From CAZGRP01 sp964527995 (GTDB taxonomy: Bacteria > Zhuqueibacterota > Zhuqueibacteria > Oceanimicrobiales > CAZGRP01), in the NCBI GenBank assembly GCA_964527995.1, contig CAZGRP010000086.1, positions 1 through 13,371 on the forward strand: a DNA stretch of 13,371 nucleotides. Direction: 5' to 3'. Of this stretch, positions 1 to 10,374 are shown in pieces. Position 1 is the first letter of the stretch, and every line of letters starts with the position of its first letter. A model generated the notes under the pieces. It was not told the origin of the DNA. It saw nothing but the letters and a program-made list of their open reading frames with translations, and did not search any database. Position numbers and translations under genes: made by a program.

Positions 1-3
1 TAC

Positions 4-1305
4 TCACCGCTGCACATGGAACCGCCGTGCTTTCAGCTCGAAGCGCGGCAGCGTGCCGCGCTCGACCGCTTCTACAACCGGCCACAGGGACAAAGCGCGA
101 CGTACGGCGGCGGCCACTCTCTCGGCTACCGGATCACCGGTCACACCCGCAACGCACTCGATCTCGATCCGCATAACGTCCAGTTCGTTCTCGCGGCTCA
201 CCGTAACACGGAATTCGTCGACCTCCTCAAATTCACGAACCAGGTTTTCGATAGCGCTCGGGTAGACGTTGACACCACGAACCGTGAGCATGTCGTCGGC
301 TCGGCCCAGGATGCCACCCTGACAGCGCAGGAAGGTGCGGCCGCACTCGCAGACCTGATCGGTCACCTGCACGATGTCGCCGGTGCGATAGCGGATCACC
401 GGGAAGCCGGCTCGGCCGAGGTTGGTGAGAACCAGCTCACCTTGCACTCCCACCGGTACGGGCGCTGTTGTGGCCGGGTCGATGACTTCGGCGATGAATT
501 CTGCCTCGTTGATATGGATGCCACCGGGTTGGGCTTCGCACTCGAAGGAATGCGCCCCCACCTCCGAGGCGCCGGCGTGATCGTAGCACTTTGCGCCCCA
601 GCCGGTTTCGATCCGTCGTTTGGTAGCGGGGAGACTGGCGCCCGGCTCGCCCGCATGGATGGTGGCCCGCACAGGCAGGGACGAGAGATCGAAGTCGTTC
701 TCGCGGGCCACCTCGGCCAGACGAAGGGCATACGTGGGCGTGCAGCAGAGAACCGTGCACCGCGTCTGGCGCATCAGCTCCAGCCGTTGCAGGGAGCTCT
801 GGCCACCGCCTGGCACCATCATAGCGTCGATCTGGCGCGCGCCCTCGACCGCAGCCCAGAAACCGATGAACGGACCGAAGGAGAAGGCGGCAAACAGGCG
901 ATCTCCGGCAGTGACCCCAGCGCCGGCAAGGACGAAGGCCCAGCATCGCCCCCACCATCTCCAACTGGCTGCTGTGTCAAGCACTTTCAGCGGCGCCCCG
1001 GTGGTCCCCGAGGTCTGGTGGTAGCGCAGGTAAGAGCTTTCTGGGTAGGTCAGGTTCGTGCCGAAAGGGGGGTGCGCCGTCTGGTCATCGATCAGTTCCT
1101 GCTTCGTCGTAAAGGGAAACTTCCGGAGCGATTCGAGTTCTGAAAAATCCCCGGCTTCGGCACCGGCGGCCCGCAGGCGGGCGGTGTAGAAAGCATTCTT
1201 GCCGTCGATTTCCGCGAGAAGCTGTTGCAGCCTCCCGGTCTGGTAGGCCGCCAGTCGTTCCCGTGGCAGCGTCTCGACTTGCTGGTCAAAAAAATGGACC
1301 ATCAT
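4..1305 (-). CDS. PaaK-like adenylate-forming ligase (phenylacetate-CoA ligase family)
   Basis: A 433-residue member of the AMP-binding family, close in length to phenylacetate-CoA ligases (about 430). Such enzymes activate a carboxylic acid with ATP to an acyl-adenylate, usually then forming a CoA thioester, in the cytoplasm; no signal peptide is visible. Seen: phosphate-binding loop SGTTG at 99-103, YDHAGASE at 241-248 in the place of the Y-G-x-T-E motif, YRTGD at 306-310, and the hinge/C-terminal motif VRGVNVYPS at 342-350. Cysteines 256, 319, 321 and 328 may form the metal site seen in some relatives. It starts 34 bases after the M19 dipeptidase stop, so it looks like the last gene of the array within this window. 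The start has no strong Shine-Dalgarno sequence; Met2, three bases on, is equally possible. No other phenylacetate genes are nearby, so the true substrate is unknown. Confidence 0.85.
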   Translation of the reverse strand: MMVHFFDQQVETLPRERLAAYQTGRLQQLLAEIDGKNAFYTARLRAAGAEAGDFSELESLRKFPFTTKQELIDDQTAHPPFGTNLTYPESSYLRYHQTSGTTGAPLKVLDTAASWRWWGRCWAFVLAGAGVTAGDRLFAAFSFGPFIGFWAAVEGARQIDAMMVPGGGQSSLQRLELMRQTRCTVLCCTPTYALRLAEVARENDFDLSSLPVRATIHAGEPGASLPATKRRIETGWGAKCYDHAGASEVGAHSFECEAQPGGIHINEAEFIAEVIDPATTAPVPVGVQGELVLTNLGRAGFPVIRYRTGDIVQVTDQVCECGRTFLRCQGGILGRADDMLTVRGVNVYPSAIENLVREFEEVDEFRVTVSRENELDVMRIEIECVAGVTGDPVAERVAAAVRRALSLWPVVEAVERGTLPRFELKARRFHVQR

Positions 1306-1339
1306 TGAAAGCCATCATTCAAGAGAGCCTTTACTCCGG

Positions 1340-2605
<1,266 letters not shown>

Positions 2606-2628
2606 GATTCCTCCAGATTTCTTTTGGG

Positions 2629-2664
2629 CACAGAGGGCACAAAGAAGGCACAGAGATCACAGAG
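2629..2664. repeat. CACAGAG repeat with about 10-base period
   Basis: Four copies of CACAGAG (one reads CACAAAG) begin at 2629, 2638, 2649 and 2658, spaced 9, 11 and 9 bases. They fill much of the gap between the OPT gene and the M19 dipeptidase gene. No inverted CTCTGTG arm is found in the rest of the gap, so this may be half of a formerly palindromic element. Its build matches the elements at 4714-4780 and 6511-6583, though the core sequence differs. Function unknown. Confidence 0.6.
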
Positions 2665-2705
2665 TGTTTTCGAAAGAAAGCTCTATGAGCCCTCCGTTTC
2701 CCTGT

Positions 2706-4658
<1,953 letters not shown>

Positions 4659-4664
4659 GCGATG

Positions 4665-4669
4665 CCTCC
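4665..4669 (-). promoter_or_regulatory. Ribosome binding site of the OPT gene
   Basis: GGAGG on the minus strand, six bases before the ATG at 4658. It decides the start: the TTG at 4682 would place this site inside the coding region. Confidence 0.7.
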
Positions 4670-4713
4670 GCTTGCGTGACAAGGGACTATTGGATTCAGG
4701 CCACGGTCCGTAG

Positions 4714-4780
4714 CCGCAAATACACGCGTATGCACGCGAACTGCGGTCGGGGTTTGTTCGCGTGTATGCGCGGCTTGCGG
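4714..4780. repeat. Long imperfect hairpin with 10-base CACGCG periodicity
   Basis: Bases 4725-4741 pair with 4756-4772 in a 17-pair stem over a 14-base loop, and 4714-4719 pair with 4775-4780 in an outer 6-pair stem across a small internal loop. Fifteen of the 17 inner pairs are Watson-Crick. The other two are U-G and G-U if read as plus-strand RNA, and A-C mismatches if read as minus-strand RNA. CACGCG occurs at 4723 and 4733, exactly 10 bases apart; the mirror arm has CGCGTG at 4759 and a degenerate copy at 4769. It lies between the M28 fragment and the OPT gene. No run of Ts follows, so it is not a classical terminator. Confidence 0.7.
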
Positions 4781-4791
4781 GATACTCTTCC

Positions 4792-5140
4792 TCATTTCCA
4801 CTTCATGACTCCGACGCGCACGAGATCCTCCAGATAGCGGGCCACTATGCGGGTCGATACCGGACCGAACTCGGCGCTGAGAGCGTTGCGGATGTCGGAA
4901 ACGGTGCGTTTGCTGTCGACGAAGTTGACCAGCTCGAAACGGGCCGCACCGCCGTAGCCCGTAGCCAGGACGATCTTGCCGGCGACATCTTTGCCCTCGT
5001 AGTCCTCGTCCCGGGTCCCGGACCCAACCCAAACCAGCTCGGCGGTGACGTCGCCCGGGGCTATCGTATGTTGCCCCTTCGGGGCGAACCAGGACAAGCC
5101 CTTGTCAACACCTCGTTCATGGATTGCATCCATGAACACG
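4792..5140 (-). CDS. Fragment of an M28-type peptidase: PA-like domain joined to C-terminal domain
   Basis: About 115 residues open into the N gap on the 5' side and end at a stop at 4792. The first 65 or so, with the stretches TAELVWVGSG, DYEGKDVAGK and IVLATGYGG, resemble the protease-associated (PA) domain of secreted M28 aminopeptidases. The last 45, with LVNFVDSKRTVSDIRNALSA and a final helix, resemble the small helical domain that closes some of those enzymes. In such proteins a zinc-binding catalytic domain of a few hundred residues would lie between them; here the two are fused directly at about GYGGA-ARFEL, with no H-x-D or GEEQG motif. So the gene is either internally deleted or misassembled beside the gap. 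It is unlikely to be a working peptidase as it stands. The assignment rests on remembered family features, so moderate confidence. Confidence 0.55.
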
Positions 5141-5240
5141 NNNNNNNNNNNNNNNNNNNNNNNNNNNNNNNNNNNNNNNNNNNNNNNNNNNNNNNNNNNN
5201 NNNNNNNNNNNNNNNNNNNNNNNNNNNNNNNNNNNNNNNN
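5141..5240. other. Assembly gap (100 Ns)
   Basis: Exactly 100 undetermined bases, the usual placeholder for a scaffold join of unknown size. By content it should hide the last residues and stop of the amidohydrolase and the start, signal peptide and N-terminal part of the M28-type peptidase. The true length is therefore probably larger than 100 bases, and continuity of reading frame across it means nothing. Confidence 0.97.
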
Positions 5241-6489
5241 TCACTTTCTCCAGCACGGTGACATCCTCCAACGGGTCGCCGTCGACCGCTATGATGTCGG
5301 CGAGCTTGCCAGGATCAATCGAGCCGATGCGGTCGCGCCAGCCCAAAAGGTCCGCGGCGTTGATCGTGGCCGCCTGGATGGCCTGCATCGGTGTCTGACC
5401 CCACTTCACCATGTAGGAGAACTGCTTGGCGTTCCAACCGTGCGGATAGACGCCAGCATCGGTGCCGTAGGCGATCTTTACACCCGCCTGCACGGCCCGG
5501 CGGAAGCTCTCTCGCTGCAATCGGCCGATCTTGCGCTCCTTTTCGAGCATCTTCTCCGGGAACCCCATGCGCTTGTAGGCCGACAGGATGTAGTCGTCGT
5601 TGTAGATGTCGGCCACAAGGTAGGTGCCGTGCTCGAGCATCAGGCGGATGCCTTCTTCATCAAGCAGGCTGCCGTGCTCGATGGAGTTCACGCCGGCGCG
5701 CACGGCCCGTTTGATCCCCTCGGTGCCATGAGCGTGCGCTGCCACACGGCGGCCCCACATGTGGGCTTCGTCGACCAGCGCCTTCATCTCCTCCAGCGAA
5801 TACTGCGGTGCGCCCACCGACCCCTCTTCCGACAGAACCCCGGCGGTGGCGATCATCTTGATCACATCTGCTCCGTTCTTGACGTTGAACCGCACCTTCT
5901 TGCGGACCTCATCGACGCCGTCGGCGATGCCGGAGAAGTAGTGGAACTCCAGATAAGGGGAGAACCCGGATATGTCGGCGTGGCCGCCGGTCGAGCCGAT
6001 GGCCAGACCGGCCACCTGCAGTCGCGGGCCAACGACCTCGCCGGCATCGATGGCCTTGCGCAGGGCGACGTTGACGAATTCGACGGCGCCGACGTCGCGG
6101 CAGGTGGTGAAACCGGCCATCAGGGTGCGGCGGGCGTAGACATGGGCCGTGACGGCGACGTCGATGGGAGACTTGCGGAACAGCCTCTCGTAGTAGTTGC
6201 CCGGCTGAGAGGTGATGTGTGTGTGGGCGTCGATCAGGCCGGGCAAGACAGTGGCGTTACGCAAGTCGAGGACGGTGGCGCCCTCCGGCACGGCGATGTT
6301 GGCTTTGACCGCCTTGATGCGGTTCCCCTCGATCAGGATGTCCTGGTTCGTTCTGACCTTGCCAGCCACCACGTCCACAAGGCGACCGGCGCGGATAACA
6401 GTCACTTTCGTGGCATTCTGCTGGGCCAGACCGGGCGCAGCAAGCACGGAAATTAGTAGTGCAGCGAACAGGAATCGGTGAAGTCTCAT
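5241..6489 (-). CDS. Secreted metal-dependent amidohydrolase / dipeptidase (COG1228 type), 3' end in gap
   Basis: 416 residues are visible, starting with a Sec signal peptide (MRLHRFLF, then a hydrophobic core, cleavage probably after LAQ or AQQ). It belongs to the amidohydrolase superfamily branch that includes Xaa-Pro- and Xaa-Arg-type dipeptidases and imidazolonepropionase-like enzymes. Binuclear metal ligands are all present: His89 and His91 (DAHTH), the carboxylated-lysine candidate Lys211 (VIKMI), His252/His254 (AHAHG), His272 (EHGS) and Asp344 (GTDAG). The tail reaches the usual closing motif GKLADIIAVDGDP, so only some 10-20 residues should be missing in the N gap. I chose the ATG at 6489 over 6525 because GGAGAG precedes it and it opens the signal peptide directly. 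The neighbours favour dipeptide hydrolysis; the exact substrate is not readable. Confidence 0.9.
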
Positions 6490-6493
6490 TTTT

Positions 6494-6499
6494 CTCTCC
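6494..6499 (-). promoter_or_regulatory. Ribosome binding site of the amidohydrolase
   Basis: GGAGAG on the minus strand, four bases before the ATG at 6489. It favours that start over an in-frame ATG at 6525, which would overlap the repeat element at 6511-6583. Confidence 0.65.
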
Positions 6500-6510
6500 A
6501 AGCGATACTG

Positions 6511-6583
6511 ACCACGGATGGGCACGGAGTTTCACGGAGGATGAGACCGTGAGATTCCGTGCCGATCCGTGCCATTCCGTGGT
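6511..6583. repeat. Inverted repeat of CACGG units on an exact 10-base grid
   Basis: CACGG occurs at 6513, 6523 and 6533, and its complement CCGTG at 6547, 6557, 6567 and 6577; spacing within each arm is exactly 10. The outer 18 bases (6511-6528) pair with 6566-6583 with only two mismatches, both in the linker between cores, and TCACGG at 6532-6537 pairs with 6547-6552. The element ends five bases from the stop of the M19 gene and occupies most of the 99-base gap before the amidohydrolase. No T-run follows on the minus strand, so a standard intrinsic terminator is unlikely. The right arm has one unit more than the left. Confidence 0.8.
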
Positions 6584-6588
6584 TGATT

Positions 6589-7770
6589 TCAATTCGGCAG
6601 CACCTGCTTCAGCACGCGGAGGACGTTGCCGCCCATGATCATCCTGATCTCCTCCTCTGTGAAGCCTGCCTTGAGCAGCGCGTCGGTGATCTCCACCAAC
6701 CCCGCGGTATCGAACGGCTCGGGGACGGCGCCGTCGAAGTCCGAGCCCAGCCCGACGTACTCGACGCCTACCAGGTCGACGACGTGGCGAATGGCTCTTG
6801 CGATGGCTCGGGCATCCGTGCCGCACACCGCCGTTTTCCAGTAGCCGATAGCGATGACGCCTCCAGTCGCGGCGATGCCGCGGATCTGATCGTCGCTGAG
6901 GTTGCGGTTGTTGTCGCAGGTGGCCTTGACGCCGGTGTGCGAAACCACCACCGGCCGGGTGGCCATGGCCAGCACGTCGTCGATCACCTGAGGCGAAGCG
7001 TGGGCCAGGTCGACGATCATCCCTTTCGCCTCCATCCTGCGGATCATCTCACGGCCGAGATCGGTGAGACCCCCTTTGCGGAGGCCGTGCACCGAGCCGC
7101 CGATGCGGTTGTCGAAGAAGTGAGTCGGCGCCATCATGCGGATGCCGGCGTCAAAGAAGCGGTCGATGTTGGTCAGGTCGCCGTCCAGGGCGTGCGCCCC
7201 TTCGACGCCGAGAAATCCGGCGGTGATGCCAGCGTCCTTCCGCCGCCGCGCCAGATACGCCTCCAGGTCGGCGGTGGTCTCGATGACGGCCAGCCTGCCG
7301 CCGGACCGTTCCGCATAGCGGTGTAGCTTTTCAGCCTGGTACAGTGCCCTCTCTGCCAAACTCCCCCAGGTCGCCAGGGGCCAGCGCTGCGCTGCCGCCA
7401 GCAGGGTGATCAGGTCCCAGCGATCGGAGTTGCGCTCGATGTTGAGGCCCAGGGGCACTTTGGTGACGATGGTAAACGCCTGCACGGCGACCTTGCCCTC
7501 GATCAGCCGCGGCACGTCGACATGGCCGCGGTTGCTGCGCTTCAGCAGGTTGCGATTCCACAGAAGAGCGTCGCAGTGCAGGTCGGCAACGAGAAGTTGC
7601 CGATGCAGCTCTTGGGCTTCGCTGGACACCTGGGCGCGTGGTCGGCTGACGACGCGGTTCATGGCGTTGTGGATCACGACCGGAAAGGCGAAAAAGAAGA
7701 GCGCCAGCAACACCAGCACAATGGCGAAGACGGTGATCATGACCTTCTTCAGGCGAGAACCGGGGATCAT
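6589..7770 (-). CDS. Membrane-anchored M19 dipeptidase
   Basis: 393 residues from this start. Residues 1-10 are basic (RLKK) and are followed by one strong transmembrane segment at about 11-33, so the catalytic part should face the periplasm. Family zinc ligands are complete: His65 and Asp67 (DLHCDALL), Glu190 (GVEGAH), His257 (DLAHAS), His278 (VVSHTG) and Asp344 (GSDFDG). The frame remains open to 7872, but that start would overlap the M1 gene by about 70 bases; the ATG at 7770 lies 31 bases after the M1 stop and begins just before the membrane segment. Its Shine-Dalgarno sequence is weak, and an ATG at 7740 is a less likely alternative. It differs clearly from the lipoprotein M19 at 1340-2605 in anchoring and in lacking that protein's charged insertion, so the pair are diverged paralogues rather than a recent copy. 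Confidence 0.92.
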   Translation of the reverse strand: MIPGSRLKKVMITVFAIVLVLLALFFFAFPVVIHNAMNRVVSRPRAQVSSEAQELHRQLLVADLHCDALLWNRNLLKRSNRGHVDVPRLIEGKVAVQAFTIVTKVPLGLNIERNSDRWDLITLLAAAQRWPLATWGSLAERALYQAEKLHRYAERSGGRLAVIETTADLEAYLARRRKDAGITAGFLGVEGAHALDGDLTNIDRFFDAGIRMMAPTHFFDNRIGGSVHGLRKGGLTDLGREMIRRMEAKGMIVDLAHASPQVIDDVLAMATRPVVVSHTGVKATCDNNRNLSDDQIRGIAATGGVIAIGYWKTAVCGTDARAIARAIRHVVDLVGVEYVGLGSDFDGAVPEPFDTAGLVEITDALLKAGFTEEEIRMIMGGNVLRVLKQVLPN

Positions 7771-7801
7771 GGACGCGTTTCTATTTTGACGGCGAATGCG
7801 A

Positions 7802-10291
7802 TTACTCGGGTTTACCGCTGACGCGATTGATTTCGTCGAGCGCCTTCTTGGCCGCCGTTGTGAGATTGGCATCGACGTCTTCGGCGACGATCTTCTGCAG
7901 AAGGTCTACGGCGCGGGTGACGTGCAGGCGTCCAAGCATATTGATTGCCTCCTGCTGCAGCGTGTAAACCGGCGAGTCGGTGAGGGCGAGAAGGGTATCG
8001 TGCAAAGCACGATCCTCAGGCGCGCAGGCCTCCCAGGCCGATAAAGCGGCCTGCCGGACGTCCTGGTTGTAGGTGTCGCCGACGTAGCGCCGGATGGTCG
8101 GAACCAGAGCAGGATCGCCGAGCTCCCGGAAGGCACGCAGGACGGCGATGGTGATCTCGTCGTACCACGATTTTCTGCCGAGCTGCTGCCGGATGAACGC
8201 GGGGTCCGTGCCGGGATAGGCCCTGGCAAGCGCGACGATGGCGGTAGCCACGACGTCGTTTTGCGAGTCCTTTTCGATCACCTCTTTGAGCTTGCGTTCC
8301 GCCGACGAGGTGCCGAACCTTGCGAGCGCGAGCACGGCGGCTTTGCGCACCCGGTAGTCAGCGGACTTCAAGGCGCGGGTGGCGACTCTCTCTGCATCGG
8401 GCGTCCGCACGGTTCCCAATTGATACGCCGCTTCCGCCTTCAGCCCCCAGAAGGAGGCGCCCGAGATGATCTTGGCCAGCGTCTCCAACGTCTTGCTCCT
8501 GGTCGGGTAGCTCGATGCCAGCTCGCGGATCGCCCAGATCCTGCCGGGCAGGGCGTCGTTGAAGGCCTGGTAGACCAGCTCGTCGATATCCTTGGGGAAT
8601 CGAATCTCGGCCACCAGGTCGCCTTCGCCGTCGAAGCTGACCATCAGCGGCGCTTCGTCGGATGGAAAGAGGAAGTACTCGTCATCGCCGCGGATCCACA
8701 CCTTCTCCTTCCACGTTTTGTTGGGGGTGGCCAGGGTGATCCGGACCGGCAACGTAAAGACGCCCTGGCCTTTGACCAGGGGCTGCACCTGTGCCACATG
8801 GAGTTCCACCATCTTGCGATCGGGCAGATAGTGGTAGTTGATCTCGAACACCGGGTGGCCGGCGCCGGTAACCCACTGGTCGAAGAACCACTGCAGGTTT
8901 TCGCCCGTGGCTTCTTCGATGGCGATCCTCAGGTCGTTGCTGACGACGTTGGAGAATTCGTGTTTGTGCAGGTAGTAGCTCAAGGCCCGGAAGAAGGCCT
9001 CGTCCCCGAGAACGCCCCGCAGCATGTGAAGCACTGCCGCACCTTTCAGGTACGTGTGCGCCGTGTTGTAGATGGTGTTGGCATCGTCGAAGTAGTGGTA
9101 TTCCAGAGAGCGGATGACGTGTTCGGAACGGACGTAGTCAAAGTAGTGCTTCCTAGCGAGCTGGACATCGAAGAGGAGCTGGTCCCTGCCCTGCGACTCT
9201 TCGTCCCAGAGCATCATCAGGTAGCTGGCAAAGCTCTCGTTGAGCCAGATATAGCTGAGGTTGCGGCAGGTCAGGTTGTCGCCGAACCAGTGATGGGCTA
9301 GCTCGTGGGAGATGGTTGCCTCGGCCGTCCAGTCGTCGGTGTAGTCATTGAGCTTGGGGCTGAACTCGAGAGGAGCGCTTCGATCACGCAAGACGCTGGC
9401 GCGATGTCCGGTGACTCCCGTATGTTCCATCGCGCCGATGGCATAGTCCGGCACAGCCACCTGGTCGTACTTGTCCCAGGGATAGCGGTAGTTGAATCGC
9501 CTGGAGAAGAATTCGACCATCTTGGTTGTGTTTCTGAAGGCGTACGCACCCTCCTTGAGATGCCCCTTCGGAACCCAGAAGTGAAGGGGAATGGTGCCGA
9601 ACGCAGAAGGCAGCGTGCCCCTCTCGAAGTCGCCGACGTAGAGAGCGATAAGGTAGTTGGAGTGCGGCAGGGTTTGCAACCAGTGGTAGGTGGTCTGGCC
9701 GTCGGGACGCCGCCTCTTTTCGACCAGCTTGCCGTTCGAGATGACGACATAGGGAGGAGGCACGGTGACGACCATCTCAGAAGAGAACTTATCGTTGACG
9801 TCGTTGTAAATCGGCAGCCAATTGGCATGCAGCCCGTTTTCGCCGTAGGTAGTGACGTAGTACAGCTTGGGATGCTCCGGGTCGCGGCGGAAGTACATGC
9901 CGCTCTTGGGGATGGCTGTGTAGGTCACCACAAGGTTGAGGGTGTCGCCAGGTCCCTCCGTCTGAGGTAGGACGATGTCGAGCGAACGAGAGGTTGTGCG
10001 AAAGGTGAGACTGGATCCGGTGCCCGACAGGGTCACGCTCTCGACGTTGAGGCGAATGGCGTCGAGGGAGAGGGTGTCCACCTGCCGCAGGGGGACCAGG
10101 CGGATGGTGGATTTCCCAAGGACCTGCTTCTTTCCGAAATTGAGCGAAATCTCCGCTTTATAGTGTACGATGTCGTAGGTGCGCTGCCGGTCGTTGTGGT
10201 ATCGTCCCTCGGGGAGCTTCTGCGCCGCAAGCTCGGGAGCCAGAGCGAAGGCGATCCAAAGCAGCGCCAGCCGGCGAACGGTCGATTTCAT
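7802..10291 (-). CDS. M1 family zinc aminopeptidase with C-terminal HEAT-like repeats
   Basis: An 829-residue secreted metallo-aminopeptidase that removes N-terminal residues from peptides. A signal peptide spans about residues 1-23 (cleavage near LAAQ). The N-terminal beta domain is followed by the thermolysin-like catalytic domain with the gluzincin motif HELAH at 329-333 and the third zinc ligand Glu352 in NESFASY, 18 residues on. The exopeptidase motif reads GAMEH (286-290) rather than the classical GAMEN, a variant I believe occurs in other bacterial M1 enzymes. Tyr414 (TYLKG) matches the catalytic tyrosine. From about 575 to 825 comes a run of paired helices with HEAT-like character (for example RVRKAAVLALARFG, DVRQAALSAWEA). 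AAAGGG lies seven bases before the start. The stop is 31 bases before the M19 start, consistent with co-transcription. Confidence 0.94.
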   Translation of the reverse strand: MKSTVRRLALLWIAFALAPELAAQKLPEGRYHNDRQRTYDIVHYKAEISLNFGKKQVLGKSTIRLVPLRQVDTLSLDAIRLNVESVTLSGTGSSLTFRTTSRSLDIVLPQTEGPGDTLNLVVTYTAIPKSGMYFRRDPEHPKLYYVTTYGENGLHANWLPIYNDVNDKFSSEMVVTVPPPYVVISNGKLVEKRRRPDGQTTYHWLQTLPHSNYLIALYVGDFERGTLPSAFGTIPLHFWVPKGHLKEGAYAFRNTTKMVEFFSRRFNYRYPWDKYDQVAVPDYAIGAMEHTGVTGHRASVLRDRSAPLEFSPKLNDYTDDWTAEATISHELAHHWFGDNLTCRNLSYIWLNESFASYLMMLWDEESQGRDQLLFDVQLARKHYFDYVRSEHVIRSLEYHYFDDANTIYNTAHTYLKGAAVLHMLRGVLGDEAFFRALSYYLHKHEFSNVVSNDLRIAIEEATGENLQWFFDQWVTGAGHPVFEINYHYLPDRKMVELHVAQVQPLVKGQGVFTLPVRITLATPNKTWKEKVWIRGDDEYFLFPSDEAPLMVSFDGEGDLVAEIRFPKDIDELVYQAFNDALPGRIWAIRELASSYPTRSKTLETLAKIISGASFWGLKAEAAYQLGTVRTPDAERVATRALKSADYRVRKAAVLALARFGTSSAERKLKEVIEKDSQNDVVATAIVALARAYPGTDPAFIRQQLGRKSWYDEITIAVLRAFRELGDPALVPTIRRYVGDTYNQDVRQAALSAWEACAPEDRALHDTLLALTDSPVYTLQQEAINMLGRLHVTRAVDLLQKIVAEDVDANLTTAAKKALDEINRVSGKPE

Positions 10292-10374
10292 ATCGAAGCC
10301 CTTTCAGTCTGAGTTCAGCGGAAATGTGAGGCCGGCGGCCTTCGCCCCCAGAGGCCGGGTCGATTGTGTCTGGA

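Noticed and set aside
16..1143. A 375-codon plus-strand frame opposite the ligase
   Set aside because: Composition is non-protein-like and the minus strand carries all adenylation motifs.
4762..6456. A long plus-strand frame opposite the amidohydrolase
   Set aside because: It also spans the Ns, has no family features and is the shadow of the minus-strand gene with complete metal ligands.
4792..6525. A single 577-residue protein across the Ns
   Set aside because: The two sides belong to different families and the N stretch is a placeholder of unknown length, so the frame match is accidental.
6511..6583. Intrinsic terminator after the M19 gene
   Set aside because: The hairpin is strong and close to the stop, but no U-tract follows it, and the regular 10-base units fit a repeat element better. 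Partial termination is still possible.
7771..7872. Longer start for the membrane-anchored M19 dipeptidase
   Set aside because: It would add a basic, unstructured 34-residue stretch and overlap the M1 gene; the start at 7770 places the membrane helix at the N-terminus.
10329..10358. GGCC-rich palindrome AGGCCG-G-CGGCCT and nearby GGCC hairpin between the M28 and M1 genes
   Set aside because: No T-run follows on the minus strand and the neighbouring genes appear co-transcribed; short GC palindromes are expected in this DNA.
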